From an uncultured Clostridia bacterium (GTDB taxonomy: Bacteria; Bacillota; Clostridia; Christensenellales; Aristaeellaceae), in assembly GCA_946408995.1 (NCBI GenBank), contig CAMJUL010000001.1, positions 1 through 64,000 on the forward strand: a DNA stretch of 64,000 nt, given 5' to 3'. Position numbers and translations under genes: made by a program. Positions 16,215-23,522 of the stretch are shown here, piece by piece (positions within the stretch are counted from its first letter, which is position 1; each line of letters begins with the position of its first letter). The notes beneath the pieces are model-generated. The model was not told where the DNA came from, searched no databases, and was given only the letters and a program-made list of their open reading frames with translations.

Positions 16215-18041
16215 TCAATTCTCCTTTTCTGCTTTCCAGAAGTGAAATATCGGGAATTTCTTGAAGTTCTCACGGTCGCCAAGTGGCATTTGATGTAGAT
16301 AATAATCTGCCTGCTCCATCTGATCCAACAACAAATATGCTCCTACTATAATTTCAATACGGTCATTTGAAGTCGCAGCAATCCCGAGTAATACCTTTCG
16401 TTCGTCCTCATTCAGAGGCCTTTTGCGTTTCAACACCTGCAAACGGTTCAGTATGGAAATGCGCCGATCCCATATGCTATCCGGCATACTTTCTAGCCAT
16501 TGCGCAAAGACCAGCGATGTTTCATACAGCTTTTCTTTTCGCATTCCATCTGCTTCGTCATACGCTGCAATCATGCGGAGTAATACGTCATTTGCGACAT
16601 CATAAATATATGATGTAACCTCGAATTCCTGAAACGATGGAAGCAGTCTCTCAAACTGAATGTTTGAAACGGAGACAAAGTCTTCTTTTCGATAAATAAC
16701 ACCAACAGGTACTGGCAACTTTTCGTCTTCTGTACGTCCCTGGGCAAACACAGGTGAATCGCAATCAAGTGCATTGCTGACCATATACGTAAACTCATCA
16801 TCACCTATGTGCTCGAAGGACAAGAGAAATTGTAGATTGCCTATTGACAACCGGGTTATCGGCATCAAGTCCGGCTTCAACCCGGATATCGGTTGGTGAT
16901 CAATAACCGCACATGTCAAGCGATCAAGTTCCTTCCAGTCACGCGCAGTCATATTGCTCAGATCTAGGTCGTCTGTACAGCCCTGTGCATCTAGCATCAG
17001 AACCCACCTGTGTGCCTCGATTGCATCCTCTTTTGCCTTCTGAAGATCGAAATTCGACATATCAAAATCGTCTGAGGATAAATCCAATATATTATCCCCG
17101 ATAGTGAGACTCTTTTTTTCAACGACCGCTATAATGAACGGTAAATCTTTTTCAAGCACACGAAGCTTATCTGAAGCCTTGTATTTCAGTTGGAAGCCCG
17201 GATTTCCTGTAGGAAACGTTATAGTAAGGCTACCGCCAATTTGGATTGTTGACTTTCCTTCTGTATGGATAACCTTGTACTTTCTATAGTAAACTGTTCC
17301 GTCAACCGAAATATCTCTATCAAGGTCTTGCGTAATAATCATATCAAGAAGTGGGCCTTCCACTGGTTGTGGAGCTGGGTTTCCTTTGACCTTGGCGTAA
17401 AGATATCTATCACCATTGACAATCCCAGATATCCCTCTGCTTTCTATGCCGAATCCGGAGACGAATGTTTGCAACCCTTCCAGCACACCCTGCTTTGCTA
17501 ATTCATCCACAGTAGGGAGCGGAAGGTCGGAAAAGCTACGCTGCTTTCGACAATTCTCAAGGCAATTGAGCGCTATGGATGCAAACCTGTCGTTGCTTGC
17601 CGGTAGTGTTTTTAATCGTATGCTGGTTTCTTTCTGGTCAGGCTTACATCCGGAGAGAATATGCATCAACTTGAGCGGCGGAAGCTCAACATAGTAGATT
17701 CGCTTTTCATAGTCAGTTTCATCATTATTCAGATGGAAATAGACGACAAAATACAGTAGACCGCCATCGGAACGATAATTCTTCAGCTGGTTTATCTCAA
17801 CCGAGAAGGAAATCTCATCTGCTGACAGGTCCTCACTATAGTGACCTTTGACCTGAACCGGTAATCTACCATTGAGATTATCATTGGCAATGCGGGCAGA
17901 TTTATAGATATAGATACTACCATCCCATGCAGGCTCTTTATCATTCACTGGAATAAACGGTGATAGATACCTTGTCAGGTTTATACGCTGACAAAGCAGA
18001 TTTACCGCTATTTCCTCAATTCGTTTAGTATCCATTGCCAT
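16215..18041 (-). CDS. DUF4365 protein, PD-(D/E)xK nuclease-like
   Basis: A 608-residue protein. The N-terminal 130 residues fit DUF4365 (RIEEIAVNLLCQRINL, then EPAWDGSIYIYKSA and LPVQVKGH). The acidic residue in WDG and the Q-x-K in VQVKG correspond to a PD-(D/E)xK nuclease core, the superfamily to which DUF4365 has been linked. The other 450 residues are unassigned; the C-terminus is helical (TPR-like by eye). The start ATG at 18041 shares one base with the DUF4391 stop (TGATG) and has GGAGG 7 bases upstream. It is followed after 2 bases by Mod. It is probably a second nuclease or DNA-end-processing subunit. Confidence 0.72.
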   Translation of the reverse strand: MAMDTKRIEEIAVNLLCQRINLTRYLSPFIPVNDKEPAWDGSIYIYKSARIANDNLNGRLPVQVKGHYSEDLSADEISFSVEINQLKNYRSDGGLLYFVVYFHLNNDETDYEKRIYYVELPPLKLMHILSGCKPDQKETSIRLKTLPASNDRFASIALNCLENCRKQRSFSDLPLPTVDELAKQGVLEGLQTFVSGFGIESRGISGIVNGDRYLYAKVKGNPAPQPVEGPLLDMIITQDLDRDISVDGTVYYRKYKVIHTEGKSTIQIGGSLTITFPTGNPGFQLKYKASDKLRVLEKDLPFIIAVVEKKSLTIGDNILDLSSDDFDMSNFDLQKAKEDAIEAHRWVLMLDAQGCTDDLDLSNMTARDWKELDRLTCAVIDHQPISGLKPDLMPITRLSIGNLQFLLSFEHIGDDEFTYMVSNALDCDSPVFAQGRTEDEKLPVPVGVIYRKEDFVSVSNIQFERLLPSFQEFEVTSYIYDVANDVLLRMIAAYDEADGMRKEKLYETSLVFAQWLESMPDSIWDRRISILNRLQVLKRKRPLNEDERKVLLGIAATSNDRIEIIVGAYLLLDQMEQADYYLHQMPLGDRENFKKFPIFHFWKAEKEN

Positions 18042-18652
18042 CAGAGATCCTCCAACTGTGCTTGTAATGCCTTTATACTCTGTACCAATTTCATTTTCCT
18101 TTTCGGCTGCTTTTCTGCCCATGCCAGCTTCTCCAGCTTGGCAATTTCCTTTTCCAGCTTCTGTCGCTTCTGCTGTGCCGCAAGCTGTTCATCCAGTGAC
18201 TGCCCTTGTGCTACCACCACACCGGCTGTCCCTGCGACAATGTTCTCCCAAACCCTATCTAGATCAAGCCCAACGATCTCTACGTGAAGATTCTCCGGTG
18301 CAGTCCAATCCTGTTGAATCAAGCGTGTCTGCCAGATAGCGAGAGAATGTTGCTCTTCATATTCAAGTATGAGGAGAAGCTTTTGTCCGAACATCTTTGC
18401 GATGAAAGAGATGTTCTGTTTATCGTAATCCTTCTTGCGTAGCGCAATAAGAATGACGAAGAAACTCTTTACGTTTTCGCCTTCCGGGATGTTCACTGAA
18501 ACAGGCGATATCTCGTTGACCAAGGTGATGCGGGCAACGTCCGCGTCAAAGCTCTTTCGGCGCTCTGCGCTCATTTCTGTTTCAAAGCGCTCGTACACCT
18601 TTTTCTTGGTGATGACCTTTCGTATTTCCGTGGAGGCCGGTAAGCCCAGCAT
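18041..18652 (-). CDS. DUF4391 protein with C-terminal coiled coil
   Basis: A 203-residue protein starting LGLPASTEIRKVITKKKVYERF, the typical DUF4391 opening. The last 50 residues (QSLDEQLAAQQKRQKLEKEI and beyond) form an amphipathic coiled coil. DUF4391 genes are commonly found beside SNF2-type helicases and type III-like methylases; the biochemical role is unknown to me. Ribosome binding site GAGGTG lies upstream, 11 bases separate it from the helicase stop, and its stop is coupled to the DUF4365 start. It may be an adaptor between the helicase and the other subunits. Confidence 0.8.
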   Translation of the reverse strand: MLGLPASTEIRKVITKKKVYERFETEMSAERRKSFDADVARITLVNEISPVSVNIPEGENVKSFFVILIALRKKDYDKQNISFIAKMFGQKLLLILEYEEQHSLAIWQTRLIQQDWTAPENLHVEIVGLDLDRVWENIVAGTAGVVVAQGQSLDEQLAAQQKRQKLEKEIAKLEKLAWAEKQPKRKMKLVQSIKALQAQLEDL

Positions 18653-18663
18653 CTTTTCTCACC

Positions 18664-21600
18664 TCACTTGATCACAAGGAAGCATATCAGTTCAAAATCA
18701 TCCAGTCCCTTGATTTTTCCCGACAGGAAGCTTATCTGATTGCCCTTTAGAAAGCTGTCAATATCACTTTCTTCCTTCACATGAATGATGGAGTCAATCG
18801 CGTCTGAAAGCAGTTCGGAGTACAAGCCCATTTCCCGGCCGTCATTTGTCTCCTGATTGAACGTACGGCAGAGTTCCTTGTCCGGTTCAGATTGTCCTTT
18901 GCAGATAAGGCGCATCCTGTCCAGCAGATCCTTGGGACTCAGGTGGTCACAGACTACTTCGCCGTCTTCACCGATATAGACCATGTAGAACGGGTGCAAA
19001 CGGTTCTGACTGCCTACGTTCACATCGCCGTTGATGTTTCGCAGTACGTATATGACACCGGGCGGCATATCGTCCGTCGCAGCAACGACGGCATGCATTC
19101 CGTGTGGGGCGTGTTCCACATCGTCGTGCTGTTTGATATACTCCAGCAAATCCAACCGGAATTCGTTCAGCCCCAGATCCATGATGGAAATGCCGCTTTG
19201 CATATCCTCGATATCAACGACCTCATCCATCAGGCGCTTCAGCTGCTGACGGCGATACTCCAGGTCGCCTTTTTCTTCCATATCGATTGGGTTGTCATCA
19301 CCGGTAGAGGTCATGACAGAAATCTTCATGCGGGTCTCCACACGGTCTTTCAGGTTGATGTACTCATCCAGATCCATATCCGGCCAGAAGTTGACCAGCT
19401 GAATGCGGGCGTTGCGGGAACCGATACGGTCAATTCGCCCGAAGCGCTGAATGATACGCACCGGATTCCAGTGAATATCGTAATTGACCAGGTAATCGCA
19501 ATCTTGCAGGTTCTGACCTTCGGAGATACAGTCTGTGGCGATCAGAATATCAATCTCGTCCGAACTACCGGGCATCAGCATATCTCTGCCCTTGGATACG
19601 GGAGAAAAGCAGGTCAGTACAGTGTTCAAATCGCCGTGAAGCCGCGGGATGGTGGTTTTCCCATCCACGCTGCCGGTAATCTCTGCTGTGTGTAGATGAT
19701 AACGATCCATCACATACCTGCTGACGTGCTCATATAGGTATTCTGCCGTATCAGAGAAAGCGGTAAAGATGATGATCTTCTTGTTGCCTTCATTGATCGG
19801 CGCAGCCATTTTATCGTCAATCGTCCGCAAAAGTGTCTGCAGTTTGGTGTCGTGTGTAGGTGTGATATCAGCCACCATAGCAGAGAGCAGTTCCAGATTA
19901 TCCCGGTCAGCGGATAATTGATGCAGCCAGGACTTATAATCCATGTCAGCCAGATCAATTTTGACCTTCTTTCCGATCTGGAAAACTCCACCGTTCTGAT
20001 CGTCGTCGTCAAACTGGGAATCATCCGAAATCTCTACCAGATCCAGCATGCATTCTCCGCTGGTGTATTGCTCAATGGCATGGATGGTTTCATCGATGAG
20101 CAGGCGGATGCGATCCAGGGTCAGACGGAAGGAAAACACAGAGCTTTCCAGCCGCTTGAGCAGGTTGATAGCCATGAGGCGACGAATGCCCTGCTCGCGG
20201 CCCTGCATGGTCAGGTTTATGGTTTCCTCATCATCCACATCCATATACTTGCTCATTTTCGAGGGCAGGATAAAATGGGAGGGCGTGTAGACTGTCAAGT
20301 TCAACTCGCTGAGTATCGTATAGATATCATTGTAGTTGATCGCGTTGTCGAGATCGGTCAGGTGTGGCCTACGAGCAATCGGCTTCAAACGCTCTGGGAA
20401 TTTGCCGATCTCCGTGGTTGAGTAATATTTTTCAATATGGCGGCGGGAGCGTGCAATTGTGACGCTGTCCAGCACCTCAAAGAAATCAAAGTCAAGCATT
20501 TTAAGCAGCGTAGCTGTCGTGCGTTGCTCGGGCTTCAGCTTACTCCAGGCATTGAAAGCTTTCTGCGCTTGCTTGAAAATCTCGTTGATCGGTTTGCTTG
20601 TATCCAGTCGATCATCAATGTAATCAGGATTGCCTTCATAAGCAAGTGCCAGCTGGTTACGCAAATCAGTAAACCGATTGTTGACAGGTGTTGCAGAGAG
20701 CATTAGCACCTTTGTTTTTACACCTGCCTGGATAACCTTTCGCATAAGGGTCTGATACCGGTTCTCACGCTTACCTTTGTGGACACCTTCGCCGCCCTCA
20801 CCATTGCGGAAATTGTGGCTTTCGTCAATGACCACAAGATCATAGTTGCCCCAGTTCAGCAGCGCAAGATCAAGCCCGTTAGACGCGCCGCGTTCACGGG
20901 AAAGGTCAGTATGGTACAGCACGTCATAGCGCAGCCGGTCCGCTGCGATGGGATTATTGACGTAATTGCCTTTATAGGTGCTCCAGTTTGCTGACAGCTT
21001 CTTCGGACAGAGTACCAAAACGGATTTATTCCGTCCCTCATAATATTTGATGACAGCTAATGCTGTAAACGTTTTGCCCAATCCGACACTGTCGGCCAGG
21101 ATACAGCCGTTATACTTTTCCAGCTTGCTGATGATGGCAAGCACAGCGTCGCGTTGGAAATTGTAGAGCATATTCCAGATTTTACTCTGCTTGAAGCCCG
21201 TGGCTTCATTGGGCAGAACATCCTCTGAGATATCCTCCAGGAATTCATTGAAGATGTTGTACAGGGTATAGAAATAGATGAAATCCGGTGAATTCTCCCG
21301 ATATGCCGTGGTAATGCTTTCAAGGACGATATCGGTAACATCCTGAAGTTTGCGCTCGTCCTGCCAGATCTCATCAAACAGGCGAATGAATTGCCGCCCG
21401 TTCTCGAAGCTTTCTGTACGGGTGACAATATTGTATATATTGTTGCCGCGCTCACAGCCAAGATCAACAGTTGTAAAACCGCTGATGGGCATATACGTAC
21501 TTTCATCCACCGTCAGAAAACCTGTCATGAGATCGGGCGTGGTGTTGGATTTAAAGGTAACCTTTTTGCGAATCCAGTCTGCGCATTCTTTTGCAATTGC

Positions 21601-21894
21601 TCGCTGGGTCAGCTCGTTACGGAGCTTTATTTCAAACTCCGTACCATACAGACTGCGCTCACGGCTGAGCCGGGGAATATAAAACTCACGCTTGGTCTTG
21701 GGTGTCTTCTCCTGCACGAACGTGGGAGAAGTAAAAATGAAGCGTACTTGCTCAACAGAATCAAGCTGCTTGCGCAACTCCTGATAGGCATAAATTGAGA
21801 AGCAGGCTGCGGCAATGGACAGTCTGCTGCCTTTCCGGAGCGTTTCGCTCAAATCGTCCCGAACGGTTTCGGTAACATTGTTGATGACCTTCAT
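18664..21894 (-). CDS. SNF2-family helicase with PLD-like N-terminal domain
   Basis: A 1076-residue protein. The N-terminal 180 residues resemble the phospholipase-D-like module found on such helicases, but a clear HxK catalytic pair is not visible. The helicase core has LADSVGLGKTFTALAV (Walker A), VVIDESHNFRNG (DESH box), VLMLSATPVNNR (motif III) and ILIATDCISEGQNLQ followed by IIQRFGRIDRIGS (motifs V and VI), typical of SWI2/SNF2 remodelling ATPases. The start at 21894 has GGAG upstream. It probably translocates on double-stranded DNA. It is the second motor in the operon besides Res. Confidence 0.88.
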   Translation of the reverse strand: MKVINNVTETVRDDLSETLRKGSRLSIAAACFSIYAYQELRKQLDSVEQVRFIFTSPTFVQEKTPKTKREFYIPRLSRERSLYGTEFEIKLRNELTQRAIAKECADWIRKKVTFKSNTTPDLMTGFLTVDESTYMPISGFTTVDLGCERGNNIYNIVTRTESFENGRQFIRLFDEIWQDERKLQDVTDIVLESITTAYRENSPDFIYFYTLYNIFNEFLEDISEDVLPNEATGFKQSKIWNMLYNFQRDAVLAIISKLEKYNGCILADSVGLGKTFTALAVIKYYEGRNKSVLVLCPKKLSANWSTYKGNYVNNPIAADRLRYDVLYHTDLSRERGASNGLDLALLNWGNYDLVVIDESHNFRNGEGGEGVHKGKRENRYQTLMRKVIQAGVKTKVLMLSATPVNNRFTDLRNQLALAYEGNPDYIDDRLDTSKPINEIFKQAQKAFNAWSKLKPEQRTTATLLKMLDFDFFEVLDSVTIARSRRHIEKYYSTTEIGKFPERLKPIARRPHLTDLDNAINYNDIYTILSELNLTVYTPSHFILPSKMSKYMDVDDEETINLTMQGREQGIRRLMAINLLKRLESSVFSFRLTLDRIRLLIDETIHAIEQYTSGECMLDLVEISDDSQFDDDDQNGGVFQIGKKVKIDLADMDYKSWLHQLSADRDNLELLSAMVADITPTHDTKLQTLLRTIDDKMAAPINEGNKKIIIFTAFSDTAEYLYEHVSRYVMDRYHLHTAEITGSVDGKTTIPRLHGDLNTVLTCFSPVSKGRDMLMPGSSDEIDILIATDCISEGQNLQDCDYLVNYDIHWNPVRIIQRFGRIDRIGSRNARIQLVNFWPDMDLDEYINLKDRVETRMKISVMTSTGDDNPIDMEEKGDLEYRRQQLKRLMDEVVDIEDMQSGISIMDLGLNEFRLDLLEYIKQHDDVEHAPHGMHAVVAATDDMPPGVIYVLRNINGDVNVGSQNRLHPFYMVYIGEDGEVVCDHLSPKDLLDRMRLICKGQSEPDKELCRTFNQETNDGREMGLYSELLSDAIDSIIHVKEESDIDSFLKGNQISFLSGKIKGLDDFELICFLVIK

Positions 21895-21910
21895 ATTCAG
21901 TCTCCAGCCT

Positions 21911-22123
21911 TCATTCCTTATTCGTTGGCACAGCTTCAATAATATCCCCGAAATCACAATTTAACGCATCACATATCTTCAGTAGTACATCCATGCTGAC
22001 ATGCTCTCCTCGGGTCATTTTTGCAATAGTAGATGTACCGATACTGGCAATGCTGGACAAATCCCTTTTTTTGAGGTCTTTGTCAATCAATAGTTTCCAC
22101 AACTTTTTATAACTTACTTCCAT
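21911..22123 (-). CDS. XRE-family regulator, first gene of the defence operon
   Basis: A 70-residue Cro/C1-type HTH protein of the YozG-like group (VSYKKLWKLLIDKDLKKRDL, SIGTSTIAKM, ALNCDFGDII). It is only a DNA-binding domain. It lies 16 bases upstream of the helicase gene and right behind a promoter with repeated operator-like sequences, so it probably represses its own operon, as controller (C) proteins do in restriction systems. The start at 22123 follows GAGGTG; an in-frame frame to 22177 lacks a ribosome binding site. Confidence 0.85.
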   Translation of the reverse strand: MEVSYKKLWKLLIDKDLKKRDLSSIASIGTSTIAKMTRGEHVSMDVLLKICDALNCDFGDIIEAVPTNKE

Positions 22124-22135
22124 ACATGGCACCTC

Positions 22136-22156
22136 GCAATTCGTGGGCAATTCGTG
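22136..22156. repeat. Two direct GCAATTCGTG operator-like repeats
   Basis: GCAATTCGTG occurs at 22136-22145 and 22147-22156, an 11-base period that puts both on the same DNA face. They lie between the -10 box and the XRE start codon. A repressor bound here would block transcription of the whole defence operon. Confidence 0.65.
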
Positions 22157-22167
22157 GGGAATAACTA

Positions 22168-22196
22168 AATATAGCATGTTTTAAGCAGATTTGCAA
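22168..22196 (-). promoter_or_regulatory. Promoter of the defence operon
   Basis: On the minus strand TTGCAA (22196-22191), a 17-base spacer and TATATT (22173-22168). An imperfect inverted repeat ATTGCGAG-AA-CTCGTAAT (22203-22220) lies immediately upstream of the -35 box and shares the ATT-CG core with the downstream repeats. Confidence 0.65.
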
Positions 22197-22506
22197 TGAT
22201 AAATTGCGAGAACTCGTAATTTGTATATTACAAAACGAAATGTCGCTTCCGTTTTTGTAAATGCTAAGATAGGCGATAGCTGTTAGATATGCCAACTTCA
22301 GCTGTGTCCTTCAGCTAATCGAGCGATCAGTTCCGTTAGCAACCACATCCACAAATCAGGCCGTATCCCTTATTGCACGCATTAATAATATCTCATAATA
22401 TATGCATATTTATGCAGACTAAATCCTCAAAATACAGCAAAAGGTCAATGCGGAACTGCATGGATTTTCAAAACCACTACATTTTTTAGCTGAATCGTCC
22501 GCCGAT

Positions 22507-22578
22507 GTTTGCAATTTGGGGAGCCAACAAAGAGGAGCGCCGTTAGAAATCAGGCAAAAATGTTGGCAACTTGCAAAC
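22507..22578. repeat. Two-part inverted repeat
   Basis: GTTTGCAA (22507-22514) pairs with TTGCAAAC (22571-22578), and GCCAACA (22523-22529) with TGTTGGC (22561-22567), giving a long interrupted stem. A further hairpin GGGCCCT/AGGGCCC at 22581-22608 follows directly, with a GTTAGCAGA site in its loop. Confidence 0.55.
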
Positions 22579-22616
22579 AAGGGCCCTGAATCTGTTAGCA
22601 GAAGGGCCCCGCAGAA

Positions 22617-22684
22617 AAAGAAAAGCGCCCGCTTTTGTTAGCAGGCTGCTGTTAGCAGCTTTTTGCTTCAAAAACGGGCTTTTT
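22617..22684 (-). terminator. Imperfect terminator downstream of tRNA-Arg
   Basis: Read on the minus strand after the tRNA, GCCCGTTTTT pairs with AAAAGCGGGC around a loop that itself contains a GCTGC/GCAGC hairpin, and is followed by GCTTTTCTTTTTC. A rho-independent terminator is likely though the long loop makes it weak. Confidence 0.5.
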
Positions 22685-22761
22685 TGGCGATCCCGGCGCG
22701 ATTCGAACGCGCGACGTTCCGCTTAGGAGGCGGACCCTCTATCCTGCTGAGGTACGGGACC
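22685..22761 (-). tRNA. tRNA-Arg (anticodon CCU)
   Basis: A complete cloverleaf of 77 bases with encoded CCA. The acceptor stem is GGTCCCG with CGGGATC (one G-T pair), the anticodon stem TCCGC/GCGGA encloses CTCCTAA with anticodon CCT, and the T arm is GCGCG-TTCGAAT-CGCGC. It reads AGG codons. It differs at many positions from the truncated tRNA-Arg(CCU) 240 bp upstream, so it is not a simple duplicate and may be the copy supplied by the mobile element. Confidence 0.92.
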
Positions 22762-23002
22762 ATGTCCTCGAAATCCTTATTTTACAAGGCTTTCGAGCTT
22801 TTCGGTCTTCCTGACCGAGGGGAGTAATCCGGGCTTTCCGCGTTAGCTGGCTAACTGCGGGCGGCGTGTTCGACTTTCACAGGCCCTTTATCTTCCGCCT
22901 CGCGTTAGCTGTTTGGCGGTAGCTCTGGGAGGGAAAATCGAACAGATTCCGGGGGATTTAGGGCACTTGATCGCTCAATTCAGGCGGCAGTCCGACTTCT
23001 TA
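22762..23002. other. Short element segment between the two tRNA-Arg sequences
   Basis: No gene is seen. It contains three GTTAGC sites (22842, 22850 inverted, 22904) and a GGTCTTCC-TGACCGAGG inverted sequence near 22804-22820. It separates the intact tRNA-Arg from the cut one and probably belongs to the element end. Confidence 0.5.
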
Positions 23003-23041
23003 TTAGGAGGCGACCGCTCTATCCTACTGAGCTACGGAACC
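23003..23041 (-). pseudogene. 5' half of tRNA-Arg(CCU), cut at the anticodon loop
   Basis: On the minus strand GGTTCCG, a normal D arm (GCTCAGTAGGATAGAGC), the 5' anticodon strand GTCGC and the loop CTCCTAA are intact. From the next base the 3' anticodon strand expected as GCGAC is replaced by TAAGA, and no T arm or acceptor strand follows. This is what insertion of an element at the anticodon loop would leave. The identical loop CTCCTAA in both tRNA sequences is the likely crossover core. Confidence 0.8.
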
Positions 23042-23127
23042 ATAATCAACATCTGCAGGAGACGCGCATTTCCAACTCCCACGAGGTCATGCCAAACCCG
23101 AACGCACCGGGATTGGAAAGCAAAGAA

Positions 23128-23156
23128 ATTGTACCACGGATTGAACTCCAAAGCAA
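23128..23156 (-). promoter_or_regulatory. Putative promoter of the tRNA-Arg locus
   Basis: TTGCTT (23156-23151), a 17-base spacer and TACAAT (23133-23128) on the minus strand lie 87 bases before the truncated tRNA-Arg. It would also transcribe the intact tRNA-Arg further downstream. Confidence 0.5.
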
Positions 23157-23213
23157 GGATTTTAATAAAATAAACACAACAATAATTACAGATATCTGTT
23201 CACGTTGCCCAAA

Positions 23214-23254
23214 AAACAGAAAATGGGCGTTGGCTATAACCAAAACACCCATTT
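23214..23254 (-). terminator. Terminator of tRNA-Trp
   Basis: On the minus strand AATGGGTGTT pairs with AACGCCCATT (10 pairs, one G-T; plus-strand positions 23244-23253 and 23222-23231), followed by TTCTGTTTTTTGG. It lies right behind the tRNA-Trp CCA end. Confidence 0.88.
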
Positions 23255-23258
23255 TCTG

Positions 23259-23332
23259 TGGCAGGGGAAGAAGGATTCGAACCCTCAACAAAGGTTTTGG
23301 AGACCCACGTGTTACCATTACACCATTCCCCT
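23259..23332 (-). tRNA. tRNA-Trp (anticodon CCA)
   Basis: A 74-base cloverleaf with encoded CCA. The acceptor stem AGGGGAA/TTCCCCT is perfect, the anticodon loop CTCCAAA gives anticodon CCA, and the T arm is GAGGG-TTCGAAT-CCTTC (one mismatch). It has its own promoter and terminator. Confidence 0.93.
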
Positions 23333-23344
23333 AAGCGCTTGAAC

Positions 23345-23373
23345 AGTATACCTCACTTTCTCATGGTTGTCAA
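23345..23373 (-). promoter_or_regulatory. Promoter of tRNA-Trp
   Basis: On the minus strand TTGACA (23373-23368), a 17-base spacer and TATACT (23350-23345), ending 13 bases before the mature tRNA 5' end. Confidence 0.85.
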
Positions 23374-23522
23374 TCATTTTTTAATTCACTTTCGCATTCC
23401 TCTCTTCCTTTCTCTTTTCGATCCTTCAGGCCTGTCATTCTTTGGAGCAGACGTCCTTCACCCTGGCTCTGCGTGTGCGCAGGCCTGTCGATCCCCGGAA
23501 ACGGCCCTTGGGCCGCGTTCCG

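Larger units (their letters stand above)
22221..22684. other. Gene-free, repeat-rich element end
   Basis: No gene is visible. The stretch has an AT-rich part (22380-22430), GTTAGC repeats, a two-part inverted repeat at 22507-22578 and a hairpin at 22581-22608. This looks like attachment-site or replication DNA of the mobile element rather than coding sequence. Confidence 0.55.
22335..22909. repeat. Cluster of GTTAGC repeats around tRNA-Arg
   Basis: Exact GTTAGC (either strand) occurs at 22335, 22594, 22637, 22651, 22842, 22850 (inverted) and 22904; GTTAGA occurs at 22282 and 22542. Three copies are TGTTAGCAG and two CGTTAGCTG. Roughly 0.3 exact copies would be expected by chance in this length. 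They resemble integrase arm-type sites. Confidence 0.65.

Noticed and set aside
10080..21894. DISARM or BREX system
   Set aside because: Although an SNF2-type helicase, a PLD-like domain and an adenine methylase are present, no DUF1998 (DrmB), DrmA, PglZ or BrxC-like protein is encoded; Mod and Res point to a type III-based system.
22990..23041. A second functional tRNA-Arg
   Set aside because: The 3' anticodon strand, T arm and acceptor 3' strand are missing, so it cannot fold into a tRNA.
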